Source: CAZGKX01 sp964525945 (GTDB lineage Bacteria; Pseudomonadota; Gammaproteobacteria; Legionellales; Legionellaceae). From it: DNA of 64,000 nt. Positions 33,019 to 43,000 of the stretch are shown in pieces (positions within the stretch are counted from its first letter, which is position 1; each line of letters starts with the position of its first letter). The notes beneath the pieces were generated by a model, which made no database searches, was not told where the DNA came from, and saw only the letters and a list, made by a program, of their open reading frames with translations. The stretch is taken from contig CAZGKX010000001.1 in assembly GCA_964525945.1 (NCBI GenBank), positions 1 through 64,000 of the forward strand. The letters run 5' to 3'. The translations under genes and the position numbers were made by a program.

Positions 33019-34221
33019 ATGATAAACCAGTCGCCACAACCTATTGTTATTCCCTATATGTTTAAATTTGGCATCAGACCCTGCATTGCAAATGAGATTA
33101 AACCACTGACCAGTTTAAGAGGCCTCGCCGCTATTTTGGTCATTTTATGCCATCTTCCTGTTCCAGCCTTCGTTGCTCAGCAGCATCCCTCGATACGAGC
33201 AATGTTTGAATTCGGTTGGATGGGCGTTCCCATTTATTTCGTGTTGTCAGGGTACTTAATTACACAATTGGCTTTGCAAGAAAAAGAGAAATATCAGCAA
33301 CTGTCTTTGAAATTTTTCTTTATGCGTAGAATCTTACGCGTATGGCCTATCTATTTTTTGTTTTGTGCATTGGGGCTATGGGCGTGGAAACTACCATCTG
33401 TTCGCGAAATAGCCGCCTCACCGCAATATTTTATTCCATTTTTAACCTTTACCACAAATGTTGCTATGGTCAAAGACATTGGACAAGTGGGGTTGTTAGG
33501 CGCACTTTGGACAATCGCGCTGGATGAACAGTTTTATCTATTTTGGGGCATCTGCTTAAAATATCTGGCCAGAAAAGAATTAATACAAGTAGGTATCGTT
33601 TGTTTTTTCTTGTGTTTGATGTGGCGAATGTTTCCTTTGCCTTTTTCCACATTTATTATGTATCGCATTCAACTCCCTGTTTCTTTGTGCACGATAATGG
33701 AGGGTTGTCTGCTTGCTTTTATCATGCCGACATTACTGCGCCATAAAAAAATTCAGCTTTTATTCATCGCTGGCGTGTTCATAGGTTCACTCGCCTTAAT
33801 CCTGTGGGAATGGCCTTTCCCTGGTAGCGTTGCTGGATGTTTTTATCTCATAGGAGCGGCAGACTGGATTGCCGTGGCCTTGGTTGTGGTGTGCTGTGGG
33901 GAAAATAGGATCACGAAGTTATTGAACAATAGAGTGTTGTATTTTTTTGGAGATATCAGTTTGGCCATGTATATGAGCAATTTATTTGTGATTTATTTCT
34001 ATTTTCGCTATTGTTCTTGGGCTTGGCTATTTCCAAAAAATGTTGCAGGGATATGGGGCGATTTTGCGCTGAATAGTTTATCTGTTTTTCTGATTGTTTG
34101 CGGTGTGAGTTATCTTTGGCATCGGTTGGACAAACCGCTTTTGGACGCCCGGAAACTCTTTAGAACGAACAGAACGCTAACTTCCGACGAATTTATCTTG
34201 AGCCCTTCACCACAGCAATAA
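33019..34221 (+). CDS. Acyltransferase 3 (OafA-like) membrane O-acyltransferase
   Basis: The 400-residue protein has about ten transmembrane helices and the family marks: TSLRGLAAILVILCHLPVPA (the catalytic His in LCH), GVPIYFVLSGYLITQLAL, FFMRRILRVWPIYFLF and LWTIALDEQFYLFW (the LW-L--E-QFY motif). Such enzymes acetylate or acylate sugars at the inner membrane. In this setting it may acylate the sugar added to the RiPP or a surface glycan. Convergent with the asparagine-synthetase-like gene (23-base gap). Confidence 0.9.
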   Translation: MINQSPQPIVIPYMFKFGIRPCIANEIKPLTSLRGLAAILVILCHLPVPAFVAQQHPSIRAMFEFGWMGVPIYFVLSGYLITQLALQEKEKYQQLSLKFFFMRRILRVWPIYFLFCALGLWAWKLPSVREIAASPQYFIPFLTFTTNVAMVKDIGQVGLLGALWTIALDEQFYLFWGICLKYLARKELIQVGIVCFFLCLMWRMFPLPFSTFIMYRIQLPVSLCTIMEGCLLAFIMPTLLRHKKIQLLFIAGVFIGSLALILWEWPFPGSVAGCFYLIGAADWIAVALVVVCCGENRITKLLNNRVLYFFGDISLAMYMSNLFVIYFYFRYCSWAWLFPKNVAGIWGDFALNSLSVFLIVCGVSYLWHRLDKPLLDARKLFRTNRTLTSDEFILSPSPQQ

Positions 34222-34244
34222 AACCACCTCACTGTAGCCAGGCT

Positions 34245-36065
34245 TTAAGCATCCATTGCCGTTAAAAATAACCCACATTCAATGGCTCTTAGAAATTTTA
34301 ATTGATATTGGTATACAAATTTTTTGTAAAGTGAGCCTTGGCTTTGCTGTACCGTTTGACAATTCCACTGCTTAAGAAGTTGCAGCAACGATTTGATATC
34401 CAGGTATTCGGAAATATGGTTTTTTTGCCAAAGCGTTAAATAATCATGAAAAGTACGTTTATTTTTTTCAAACTCCATGTACCAATCTGCTGCTTGCATG
34501 CCACGTATGGTCCTATCACGAATGGTATTGGGTAACAGATCTTTCAACCCCTCCCGAACAAGCAGGCGCGAGCGCTGTTCGTCTTGAAAAACAGTGAGAG
34601 GCGCACGCAAACAAAATTCCACAATGCGAACATCCAGCGTGGGATCAAAATGATTGACGCCCAAAAGGCAGCGCATGGGCATGTAGATGCTTGCTGCAAA
34701 ATCCATCATATTATGATTGAAATAATAAGCACGGGGATCCGCATCATAGATCGATTTTTCTTCTTTCATAAAATAATGATTTAGGTTGGTTTTACGCGCC
34801 AATTCTGGATGAACAGCACAATATTCACGCCAAGGATTGGGGTTTACCAAAAGTTTACCGCGCTGTTTGATGCTGGAAAGCATGCCGCGAAGTGACCAAG
34901 TGGGTTCAACAATGGGGTGCAACGGCCATGAAATGGTCATATTGCCGCCTTGCCCAGTCAAAATGGTGAATATATCCATGTTACGCGCCCGCATTGCGCA
35001 GTCAACCAACCACGGCATATTCGTCGGATTGATTGCAGGCTGATCCATCCATGCTTGAAATTGCAAGGAATATGAATGGAAGGTTTGGGTGCTAATGTAG
35101 TGATGAGTGACATTGCGGTATTTTTTTGTAAACGCTTCCATCTGGCTTTTGTCGCAATAGCTCCATCGTTTAAACGGCGATTGATTGCTTTGATGCAAAG
35201 GAATATGCCCAAATGTAGTGAGTTTTTTTTGATCTTTTTGAAGCAGTTGCGCGGCAACAGCCGAAACGGAAGAGGAATCCAATCCCCCACTTAAATGACT
35301 GGCGACATGACCCACCCGCGGTATATAACTTTGCACAACATCTTCAAATAAATGCCGAAAATGGCTGTAAAAATCCTCTTTATTTTGCAGCAACAAAGGG
35401 GATTCCAAAAAATTCTGGGCATCCCAATACCTCACCAATTGCTGAGATTTATGCGTGGAACTGCGCAAATAAAATCCAGCTGGAATTTTAGAAATTTCTT
35501 TATAAAAGGTCAGTTCACCATCTTCAATCAATAAAGTTAAAAAAGAAGCCGCTTTCTGAGGGTTAATGGTTTTGCTGATACCAAATTGCTCGACTAGCAT
35601 CTTGACGGTGTTGGAGAAATAAATTTCTCCTGCATGAGTGATGTGATAAAAAATACTTCGTTGACCCATTGGATCACGCACTAAAAAAAATTGTTGTGCA
35701 CCAGGATCCCAAATCGCAAATACAAAATCCCCACACAATTTTTTTAAACAATCAATTCCCCATTGATGATAGCACGCAAGAATCAACTCAGCATCACTCC
35801 ATTGTTGCCCTTCTTTGTCCGAAATTGAAAGAAAACCGTACAATTCTTTTTTATTGCTGATGTAAGCATCTGCTACACAACAGGTATGGGTACGGGTATT
35901 TGTGGCAAAAAATAGGGTCGGCGAAACGGAATGAAAGGACAAGGTTACTGCCCGAAATTGACGGCAAGTTTGTGGTTCAAACTGTTCAAATGAAGCAACA
36001 TCAGCAATAACATTTTCTTTTGCGGTGATTTGGTTATGGCTTTGTTGACCATAAAAGATGGTCAT
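34245..36065 (-). CDS. Asparagine-synthetase-like lasso cyclase (lasso C-like)
   Basis: The 606-residue protein has an N-terminal amidotransferase-like domain (LKKLCGDFVFAIWDP, then FLVRDPMGQRSIFY) and a synthetase domain with the PP-loop SHLSGGLDSSSVSAVA (SGGLDSS at 259-265). The N-terminus is MTIF, so the Cys nucleophile of true glutamine-dependent synthetases is missing. This is expected of lasso C proteins, which activate an Asp/Glu side chain with ATP and form the macrolactam with the core's first residue. The precursor gene stops one base before this ATG, the strongest sign that the two are coupled. RGMQAADWYM-EF and RTIRG are in the C-terminal part. Confidence 0.88.
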   Translation of the reverse strand: MTIFYGQQSHNQITAKENVIADVASFEQFEPQTCRQFRAVTLSFHSVSPTLFFATNTRTHTCCVADAYISNKKELYGFLSISDKEGQQWSDAELILACYHQWGIDCLKKLCGDFVFAIWDPGAQQFFLVRDPMGQRSIFYHITHAGEIYFSNTVKMLVEQFGISKTINPQKAASFLTLLIEDGELTFYKEISKIPAGFYLRSSTHKSQQLVRYWDAQNFLESPLLLQNKEDFYSHFRHLFEDVVQSYIPRVGHVASHLSGGLDSSSVSAVAAQLLQKDQKKLTTFGHIPLHQSNQSPFKRWSYCDKSQMEAFTKKYRNVTHHYISTQTFHSYSLQFQAWMDQPAINPTNMPWLVDCAMRARNMDIFTILTGQGGNMTISWPLHPIVEPTWSLRGMLSSIKQRGKLLVNPNPWREYCAVHPELARKTNLNHYFMKEEKSIYDADPRAYYFNHNMMDFAASIYMPMRCLLGVNHFDPTLDVRIVEFCLRAPLTVFQDEQRSRLLVREGLKDLLPNTIRDRTIRGMQAADWYMEFEKNKRTFHDYLTLWQKNHISEYLDIKSLLQLLKQWNCQTVQQSQGSLYKKFVYQYQLKFLRAIECGLFLTAMDA

Positions 36066-36066
36066 A

Positions 36067-36234
36067 TTAAGAAAAATCCGTTAACGATCCCCCTCCATCA
36101 GCGCCATCACCCGGATCCAATCCAATATCTACACCATCAAGCCGATGCAGCAAAGGTGGGAGCCATGTTTTTTTTATTTCATCAACAACATATGTATCCT
36201 GTGCGGCTAGTGTATGCGGTTCGAGGTGGACCAC
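36067..36234 (-). CDS. RiPP precursor peptide (lasso-like), 55 residues
   Basis: Not an ATG gene: GGAG lies six bases before a GTG (36234-36232). The stop TAA (36069-36067) is one base before the cyclase ATG. The leader has IKKTWLPPLLHRLDG with W24, P27 and L29, matching the Y/W-x-x-P-x-L recognition motif of lasso leaders. The Gly/Asp-rich end GLDPGDGADGGGSLTDFS (38-55) is the candidate core: G38 with D46 gives a nine-residue ring. The usual Thr at -2 is absent (D36), so core start and topology are inferred. The final residue is Ser, the acceptor of HprK-like kinases. Confidence 0.75.
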   Translation of the reverse strand: MVHLEPHTLAAQDTYVVDEIKKTWLPPLLHRLDGVDIGLDPGDGADGGGSLTDFS

Positions 36235-36269
36235 TCTTTGCTCCAAGGTGAAAAAGAGAATAAAAAATT

Positions 36270-36298
36270 ATGATAACGAAACTGCGCATAATCATCAA
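36270..36298 (-). promoter_or_regulatory. Candidate promoter of the precursor-cyclase operon
   Basis: On the minus strand TTGATG (36298-36293) and TATCAT (36275-36270) are 17 bases apart, 36 bases before the precursor GTG. Each box matches 4 of 6 consensus bases. The divergent homospermidine synthase promoter would lie in the same 128-base interval. Confidence 0.4.
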
Positions 36299-36362
36299 TA
36301 AGCATTGGATAGGCGTAATGAAAGTGCTAACCTTAGCGCGCATCAAATGATAGGAGTTTTTC

Positions 36363-37775
36363 GTGCAAATGATTCAAAAACACGCATTTCACAACCGTTT
36401 GATTATTTTGGGTTTTGGCAGCATAGGACGAGCTGTTTTACCCTTAATTTTTCAACAACTGGCGATTAATCCATCGCAAATTACAATCATCGCAAACGAT
36501 GCGTCGGGCAAATCCATTGCCCAAGCGTACGGCATCCTTTTTGAACTGAAATACATTACGCAGAGCAATTACTCCCAAACCATTGGTGAAAAACTTGCTC
36601 AAGGCAATTTTTTATTGAATTTATCCGTCAATATTTCAAGCTTTGACCTCATTGAATTGTGCCGGCAATTCGGAGCATTGTACCTTGACACAGCCATTGA
36701 ATCGTGGCCAAAAGGCTATCTCGATTGCGAATTGCCGCCGTCTTTTCGCACCAACTATCATTTGCGTGAATCGTTGTTGACATTAAAATCGGACAAAAAA
36801 AATCCTACAGCTATTATTACACATGGTGCAAACCCGGGGCTTGTTTCGCATTTCCTTAAACAAGCTTTAATGAACCTGGCATACGATAATGAAATGGTTA
36901 TCAACACACCCAATACCGCAATGGAATGGGCTTCGTTGGCAAATGCACTTGCAATAAAAACAATTCATGTTGCCGAACGCGACTCACAAATCACCCTTTG
37001 CCCTAAAAAAATAAGTGAATCAGTAAACTCCTGGTCTGTGGATGGGTTTTTGGGTGAAGCGTCACAACCTGCTGAATTGGGTTGGGGAACGCATGAACGT
37101 CATTGGCCCAACGATGCTTCACACCACGACCAAGGTTCTCAGTGCGCTATTTTTCTCAATCAACCAGGCGGGAGCACGCGAGTGCGCACATGGACACCCA
37201 GCCACGGCGCGTTTCATGGCTATTTGATAACGCACGCTGAATCCATCGCCATTGCGGATTATTTAACGCTGAAAAAGGAAAGTCATGTGGCATACCGACC
37301 CACGGTTCACTACGCGTATGAACCTTGTCCCGATGCGGTTCGCTCACTGGCTGAATTTAAATCGACTGAATGGTATCAACAAGGGCAAAATCGATTAATT
37401 GTTGACGATATTGTGGATGGCGCCGACGAATTAGGCGTTCTGCTGATGGGCAATAAAAAAGGCGCTTATTGGTTTGGCTCGTATCTTTCTATTCATGACG
37501 CACGAACAATAGCACCTTACAATAATGCAACCAGCTTACAGGTTGCCTCGGGTGTTATTGCGGCAATGGTTTGGGCCATCGAACACCCCGATCAAGGTCT
37601 TTTAGAGGCAGAAGACATTGACTTTCAATACATTCTCAATATTGCTCAACCTTATCTTGGTCAAGTTGCAGGGTATTACACAGAATGGACTCCCCTTCAA
37701 AACAGGGCTTTGCTGTTCCCCGAACCGTTGGATTTGAATGACCCTTGGCAGTTTTTGAATATTCGTGTGGATTGA
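36363..37775 (+). CDS. hss: Homospermidine synthase
   Basis: The 470-residue protein starts at GTG 36363, with GGAG six bases upstream. It has the Rossmann NAD motif LIILGFGSIGRAVLPLIF (GxGSIG), then TAIITHGANPGLVSHFLKQA, a hallmark of bacterial homospermidine synthases, and YLTLKKESHVAYRPTVHYAY further on. The enzyme makes sym-homospermidine from putrescine in an NAD-dependent aminobutyl transfer. Legionella species contain homospermidine. Divergent from the RiPP precursor; convergent with the kinase gene eight bases downstream. Confidence 0.92.
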   Translation: MQMIQKHAFHNRLIILGFGSIGRAVLPLIFQQLAINPSQITIIANDASGKSIAQAYGILFELKYITQSNYSQTIGEKLAQGNFLLNLSVNISSFDLIELCRQFGALYLDTAIESWPKGYLDCELPPSFRTNYHLRESLLTLKSDKKNPTAIITHGANPGLVSHFLKQALMNLAYDNEMVINTPNTAMEWASLANALAIKTIHVAERDSQITLCPKKISESVNSWSVDGFLGEASQPAELGWGTHERHWPNDASHHDQGSQCAIFLNQPGGSTRVRTWTPSHGAFHGYLITHAESIAIADYLTLKKESHVAYRPTVHYAYEPCPDAVRSLAEFKSTEWYQQGQNRLIVDDIVDGADELGVLLMGNKKGAYWFGSYLSIHDARTIAPYNNATSLQVASGVIAAMVWAIEHPDQGLLEAEDIDFQYILNIAQPYLGQVAGYYTEWTPLQNRALLFPEPLDLNDPWQFLNIRVD

Positions 37776-37782
37776 TTGCCGT

Positions 37783-39081
37783 TTATATTGGCCCCTTGAA
37801 TTGATTTGCTTCGCTCTGCTCGACATCGCTAGGAAGAAATGGTTCGCTTGTTTCAGACGACTGAACCACCTCATTCGAGATACCAGATTGTATGTCGGAA
37901 GCTACATCTGAACCCTGGAAAAAAGAACTGAAGGTATTGACCGAAGAGGTAACAGGGAGTGTAGGTAATGCAGGAGTATATCTTGCAGCCTCTTTTTGAA
38001 TAAGTTCACACGTCCATCGCTTGATTTCACGCATTGATTTACGGAGACACGGGCGATCCAATTCGATTTCGAATGCCATGTAATCGTCCCACGAACTTTT
38101 ATCTACAGCAGAGGTGGACACTAAGGGAAACGTCGTTAAAAGATCTTGACTGTTGTAGTATGCGTTGACAAAAGGATGCTGCATGGCTTGCTCTGCTGTA
38201 ATGCGTTTAGCGGGATTGAACTCAAGCAGCCGCGCCAATAAATCAAGTGCAGAAACGTCTGCGCCAGGAAATTTTAGTTTAAAATCTTGGCGAGGCCACT
38301 TTGGATATGTGCTTAAGTCACGACGTGCTTTGTCATCAAGCCATTCACAATCAGCTTGTTTGGGAGTCCCTATCAAATGAAGAATTAACTGTAATATCCC
38401 GTTAGGGTGCTTTGCAGCGAAAGGCGCTTCGCCTAACAGTAACTCTGCCAATATACACCCAATGCTCCACATATCAGCAGGAGCTTCCCCGCCTCTGTAC
38501 TGGCCGAGAATCAATTCAGGGCAACGATACCAACTCGTGACAACATAATCAGTGAGTTGGCGAAAGAGTTGAGGAGGACCGCCATTGGAAGGACTCGTGT
38601 CCTGCATTGCTCGAGCCAGTCCAAAATCGCAAATTTTTACATCACAATTAGCATTGACCAAAATATTAGCAGGTTTCAAATCACGATGAACCAGGTTTGC
38701 CGAATGGAGCGAATGGGTTCCATAAAAAATTTGATATAAAAAAAAGCGTAAATGATCGAGGGTAAGTGGCTGGCGAGAGCGGATAACAAAATCTAAAGTC
38801 GTATCACAACGTTCGAAGATCAAATCCACTGCATCCTCTGAAGCAGTTATGTGTTCTAAAGAAACGATTTTTGGATGTCCCTTGACCAAACGCAAGATGG
38901 AGATTTCTCTTAATAACCGCTGGGCGGAAACAGCGTCATTGCTAAATTCTTTTATTTTTTTTATAGCCACTCTCTTGCCGGAACTGCTATCTACACCGTC
39001 GTAAACAACGCCATAAGCTCCTGCTCCTAGTGAAGTTTTGCTGGTTTTATATTTCGACTGTGAATCAAGATTTGATATCAT
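37783..39081 (-). CDS. Eukaryote-type CMGC/MAP-kinase-like Ser/Thr protein kinase
   Basis: From the ATG at 39081 (432 residues) residues 14-320 form a complete eukaryotic kinase: Gly loop GAGAYGVV (19-26), VAIKK with K41, E59, HRDLKPANIL (132-141), DFGLAR (152-157), the TDY activation lip (177-179), SWYRCPELIL (183-192) and ADMWSIGCILAELL. T-x-Y plus W-R-PE and the CMGC-like insert (LHLIGTPKQADCEWLDD) point to a MAPK/CDK-type kinase, much closer to eukaryotic kinases than to bacterial Hanks-type ones. The C-terminal 100 residues are Ser/Glu-rich and unassigned. Probable amoebal gene capture and effector (inference). Confidence 0.93.
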   Translation of the reverse strand: MISNLDSQSKYKTSKTSLGAGAYGVVYDGVDSSSGKRVAIKKIKEFSNDAVSAQRLLREISILRLVKGHPKIVSLEHITASEDAVDLIFERCDTTLDFVIRSRQPLTLDHLRFFLYQIFYGTHSLHSANLVHRDLKPANILVNANCDVKICDFGLARAMQDTSPSNGGPPQLFRQLTDYVVTSWYRCPELILGQYRGGEAPADMWSIGCILAELLLGEAPFAAKHPNGILQLILHLIGTPKQADCEWLDDKARRDLSTYPKWPRQDFKLKFPGADVSALDLLARLLEFNPAKRITAEQAMQHPFVNAYYNSQDLLTTFPLVSTSAVDKSSWDDYMAFEIELDRPCLRKSMREIKRWTCELIQKEAARYTPALPTLPVTSSVNTFSSFFQGSDVASDIQSGISNEVVQSSETSEPFLPSDVEQSEANQFKGPI

Positions 39082-39461
39082 AAAGAAATTACAATAAAAA
39101 AAAACCATGGGTACATCATATCTAATTTTAAGCATTTAACAATGATTGATGATAATTATTTGAACGAATTGTTGGTGATCAACAACAAGTGGTTGGCAGG
39201 AACTTGAAAATTTATTCTTCACTGTTGAATCGTGTTATTCACCCTAGCCCTCCCTTAGCTTGCTCTCAGTATTGTAATAACAACTTTGAGGCGGTAGTTG
39301 ACTTCATCAAACGTGTCTGGGAACATAAAAATAAGCACGTGAAAAAGTTTTAAAAATGGGCCAGGTAAATTCATTGTGATTAGATGGACACAAAGGTATT
39401 TACCGCGGATAACGATTGTTTGAATGTCGTGGACAAGTCGCGGTACGAGAATGGAGGCAAT

Positions 39462-39833
39462 ATGGCAGGTTTTAAAAATTTCATCATGCGAGGAAATGTG
39501 GTTGATCTGGCAGTCGCGGTCATTATCGGCGCAGCATTCGGTGGTATTGTTGATTCAATGACGAAAGACATTATCACCCCTATCATTGGGATGATAGTCG
39601 GTCAACCTGATTTTTCGTCTTTGAAAATTGGTGCGATTGGTATTGGTAATTTCATCAATGCTCTTATTGCGTTTTTAATTAAAGCCGTTGTTGTTTATTA
39701 TGCCATCGTTAAACCATTTACAGCTCTGATAAAAATGCTTAGCCCGGCTGTTGAAGAAAAATCCCCTGTTCCACCAGACATAGCAATACTCACCGAAATT
39801 CGGGATATTTTGAAAAACCAAAAAACACATTAA
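39462..39833 (+). CDS. mscL: Large-conductance mechanosensitive channel
   Basis: From the ATG at 39462 (GGAGG four bases upstream) the 123-residue protein reads MAGFKNFIMRGNVVDLAVAV, IIGAAFGGIVDSMTKDIITP, then GNFINALIAFLIKAVVVYYA and a C-terminal helix PPDIAILTEIRDIL. These are TM1, pore loop, TM2 and the cytoplasmic bundle. MscL opens under osmotic downshock. The frame is open to 39384, but the ribosome-binding site and family alignment favour the internal start. Confidence 0.93.
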   Translation: MAGFKNFIMRGNVVDLAVAVIIGAAFGGIVDSMTKDIITPIIGMIVGQPDFSSLKIGAIGIGNFINALIAFLIKAVVVYYAIVKPFTALIKMLSPAVEEKSPVPPDIAILTEIRDILKNQKTH

Positions 39834-39889
39834 GTTGGATAGAAAATTTCGGAGCACAGAAGAAGCTGATAACAAATTTTAATGTTTAA

Positions 39890-39978
39890 GGCGCGCATGC
39901 AGTAAGTGCTGTGGACGCACTCCTATACAAACATTGATGGATGGCAAACAAATCTGGAAGGAAAAATTTATAGGCTAA
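39890..39978 (+). pseudogene. Transposase C-terminal remnant (IS481-like)
   Basis: The frame ends KCCGRTPIQTLMDGKQIWKE, then KFIG and a stop. The GRTP-QTL-DGK-IW-EKF pattern is the tail of IS481/IS3-type integrase-fold transposases. No other part is present. Confidence 0.55.
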
Positions 39979-40003
39979 ATTTGATCGCCGAGCTGTATCT
40001 TAT

Positions 40004-43000
40004 TTACGAAGCGGTATTGCCATTGCCATACCTTGGAGCGCTTGAAGATTCAGGTTTTTTGTCTATTATTTTCTCGTGTGTACTAAAAATACCCACCCTA
40101 CAGACCGCTGAGGCTTGAGAGTTTAGTGTTGAACTTTCAGTGATGGTTATATTTCTTAGATCCAACAATGCGGGATCAAATTTATGAAACTTATTTTGTC
40201 TTAAAGATACCAGGTAGTATTTTTCTTGGGTATGATCCTTCACTTGTTCGCTCAAACTAGGGTCCTGAGACAGTTGATCATGAAATTGCTTGGCCTGTTG
40301 GATAGGCATCTCAGGTATAAAAGGACCACCTAATTTATCAGAGAGCCTAACTTCATCCACCTTATAACGGTCTAAATCATTTTTATTCCAACCATAGTTT
40401 AATTGGTTCATATAAAAATTCGCTATTTTGGGGTTATCTTGGCAATATTGGTGTGTAAATTGAAGCAATCCGTTTAGCAACGCTATTCTTAGTGTTTCGT
40501 CAGCTGCGTATTTTGAATTGACTTCAAAAAAGTTAGCCATTAAAACAATTTCATGTTCGGATGTTTCCGCTAAATAAAGCCAAATTAAGGCGGCAGGGCG
40601 ACCTGTTGTCTCATCCACAGCCACATGGAATAACATAGCATCATCCATGCGTCTCTGAACCATAGCCTGAAACTGAGAATTTGTAGTAGCTAGACAACAC
40701 CCAACCTCATCACCCAAAAAGAAAGTGTCTATTTTAGCCTTGCTCCATTGTTCAACATGAAAGTGATAGATATCTTTCTTAACTGTGGTTTTGAAATTTT
40801 TAATTAATTGATACTGATCTCTAGTGTGTTGAGAAAACTCATTAAATTTATCTGTAAATTGAGTACTATTGTTGGACAATCCAATCAAAAGGGTATTTAT
40901 CTCCCCAAAAGCACTTTTAATCCCTTTGGTAATTTCATTTGATTTAGCATAATTAGACTGGATGATATCGATTTGTAATTTTAATCTGGTCAGTTCAGGC
41001 GAGGGATTTTTTAAAACCAATTGATTCACTTCATTTTTTAATTCATTAACGTAGCTCAACAGGACGAGATATAATTCATCCTGACTCAACGTGGCAGAGT
41101 TATCCTTGAGTGACGCCGAAAAGTAAAGTTTTCGTTGATAATTTATTGCATTTTCTGGGTTAATCTCCGCGCTTGTTAAGTGTTCTCTAATAAGCGCATT
41201 ATGGTAAGCTAAGCGCTTACCTGTCTCATTGTCCTGCGCTGGATTGTGCAAAAACTCCTCGACATTCCCGCCGGTTAAATCAAGTTTCAATAAATTTAAG
41301 TAGACTTCACGATACACATCGTAAGACATTTTTTTGGTGGCAGCAACCAACTGAACTAGTTTTGAGGCAGGTATCCGTTGAAAAATAGCAGTGATTTGTT
41401 CTTCATCTAGGTTGACTTGAATTCCCTGAAATACTTTACCGAGTAATTTTCTAGCTAACTCTAACACATTTTCTCTTGGTGATAGTTCAAAAGAAATAGT
41501 TGGGGGTTCAAAAGCGGCATCTTCATCACCCACACTTTTCAATAAATCTAAAATAATCATGCAGGTTATTACCGCTTTTAAGTCCTCAGGATTTTTATTG
41601 GAAATATGCTGTTGCTCACAATAGTCATGCAAACGGTCTTGTAAGTCATTAGGTAGTTTAGGAAGTGATAATAAAGTCCTTTCTAAGTTCAATACAGTTA
41701 CTGCAATGTGGCTTCTAAGATAGCGAATTCCCTCAATACCCATAATGTTAACTAACTGCATAATAGCTGCTTGGTTTTCAAAGAAGAACAAACCCAGATG
41801 TCTTTGTTGATGAAGATCGGCTTTAGAATTAACTTCTTCAAACAATTTAATAAATTTCTCAAATTCTCGTTGTAATTCCGGGTTTATTTTAAAAGCATCA
41901 GCCAGCTCGGTTTGCACGATTGGGGGTAATTTATTTAAAATAGAGGAAGGTGTTATTAATTCAATCGAATCAACTGTATTTCTGCCGGCAATTTGTAAAT
42001 GAGGAAACAAAAGCCTATTGCTATCCAATAATACTGGCAGATGTAACCCCCGCATCAAGCCTTGATCCATATTGTCGAAATTATATTTTTTTGAGGAGAG
42101 ATTGGTGTAAAAAGACATGCAAGACTCATAGATAGCCATCGCTTCATCATGTTCAGCAGCTGACTTATCATATAAAAACCTTGTTTCCGACTGCACTTGT
42201 TGTTCTAATAAAACAGAAAATTGACCAGGCGGCAACAGCTTATCAAGCATTGGAAGGAAAACAGTAACACCGATAAGCATAGCATTTACTTCATCTGATT
42301 TTCGCGATTGTTTCTTATACAATTCCGCGTAGTTATTTAGAAAAATTCGGACGAATTTTTCTTTATCTTCGTAGTCCTCTGCAAGTTGTGAAATAAGATT
42401 AGGAATATCTTCATCTTTCAATCCCAACGATTTTTTTTCAAAATACACCTTGAGTAAAGATTCGAAGCTTTTTGCGAGTTTTTCATCGGATGTAGAATTA
42501 TCAATTTGGAGGGCAGAGTCTATGTCAGTGATTTGCCTTTTCAGCCAGTAATTATTTGAGGCGAGGTCTAAGATCCGCTTTTTTTCCAATTTCCAGTCTA
42601 AAACAGGTACGGAACCTAAGGTTTTGCCATTTTCAATTAGATAATTTGCGGTATTGCTCGTTGGCAATATATAGACGTTGCTCAATACTAAATCAGGTAA
42701 CGTTTCTACCAAACTCATAATCTTCGTTAAATCAGCACTACCTGGGTTTCGCTCTAGTAGCAAATCATGCGTAATAATTAAGTTTGATATTAAATTACTT
42801 TGAATGCTTTCGATGACAGAGTTAGCAGCATCACCGGGGGCAGAAAATGCACTTAGTCTTTCAAGGCTATCAACCAACAAACTAAATTCTTCGTCAAATG
42901 TATACGATTCATTTTTTTTATAGGTAGCCATGTTAGCATTAATATACAACAGCACATTAAATACATAAGTCAATGTTTCTTCATTGACAGTTTGTGCAAC

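Noticed and set aside
27462..34221. Calling the cluster an ordinary O-antigen or capsule locus because of three GTs and an OafA-like acyltransferase
   Set aside because: Surface-glycan loci lack a PqqD-like protein, HprK-like kinase and Asn-synthetase-like cyclase with an adjacent precursor; the glycan genes are more likely accessory to the peptide, though this stays an inference.
36030..36251. Plus-strand 73-codon frame MVMALLTIKDGHIKKNPL over the RiPP precursor
   Set aside because: It is antisense to the precursor and to the start of the cyclase gene, has no ribosome-binding site, and its His/Gln-rich product fits no family. The minus-strand precursor explains the bases better.
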